Part shown: one piece after another, positions 13,619 through 13,621 of the stretch
How the letters are laid out: each line of letters opens with the position of its first letter
How positions within the stretch are numbered: the first letter of the stretch is position 1
Source: DG-33 sp964345105
Lineage (GTDB): Archaea > Hadarchaeota > Hadarchaeia > Hadarchaeales > Hadarchaeaceae
Length of the DNA stretch: 13,621 bases
Assembly: GCA_964345105.1 (NCBI GenBank)
Contig: CAYFPZ010000044.1
Location: forward strand, 1-13,621
Direction: 5' to 3'
The notes under the pieces: model-generated
What the model was told of the DNA's origin: nothing
What the model saw: only the letters and a program-made list of their open reading frames with translations
Database searches by the model: none
Made by a program: the position numbers and the translations under genes

Positions 13619-13621
13619 TCA

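Overview
The window is archaeal chromosome, almost certainly from a euryarchaeal-type lineage. The evidence is eukaryote-like ribosomal proteins (L7Ae, S28e, L24e), translation factor aIF5B, an archaeal-type glutamyl-tRNA synthetase, and archaeal lipid-precursor genes (isopentenyl phosphate kinase, type 2 IPP isomerase, geranylgeranyl-PP synthase), with gene orders known from Euryarchaeota. I cannot place it more finely by eye. Shine-Dalgarno-like sites precede many starts, and non-ATG starts are frequent (TTG for eno, gltX and ndk; GTG for MEMO, IPK and L7Ae).

Region 1 (23-6968, + strand) is one tightly packed run of seven genes: enolase, ribosomal protein S2, a MEMO1-family protein, isopentenyl phosphate kinase, type 2 IPP isomerase, an archaeal RNase J-like protein and a prenyl diphosphate synthase. 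Spacing runs from 4-base overlaps to 4-base gaps, so a single transcript is likely. gltX follows after a 75-base AT-rich gap (7044-8735). IPK, Fni and IdsA give consecutive steps IP -> IPP <-> DMAPP -> GGPP, the core of membrane ether-lipid supply. The mevalonate kinase gene often found between MEMO and IPK in related operons is absent here.

Region 2 (8817-10013, + strand) is a second operon: L7Ae, S28e, L24e and nucleoside diphosphate kinase. Sequence evidence moves the starts of L7Ae (GTG 8817) and ndk (TTG 9597) downstream of the longest open frames. In many Euryarchaeota this cluster runs directly into infB.

Region 3 (10014-11758) separates ndk from infB and is visibly richer in A+T than its flanks. 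It carries an SppA-type membrane serine peptidase (+) and, convergent to it, a small zinc-ribbon protein with a CFI-box-like C-terminal domain (-). Region 4 (11759-13618, + strand) is a complete, intein-free infB (aIF5B). The minus-strand gene and infB diverge from a shared AT-rich spacer with a near-symmetric TATA-like element.

Most of the window is conserved housekeeping. The points most worth a second look are the apparent loss of the motif-A acidic residue in the RNase J-like protein, the zinc-ribbon/CFI-box gene and its partner SppA in a composition-shifted insert, the divergent promoter, and C/D-box-like sequences in the L7Ae leader. I did not find a clear undescribed multi-gene system.
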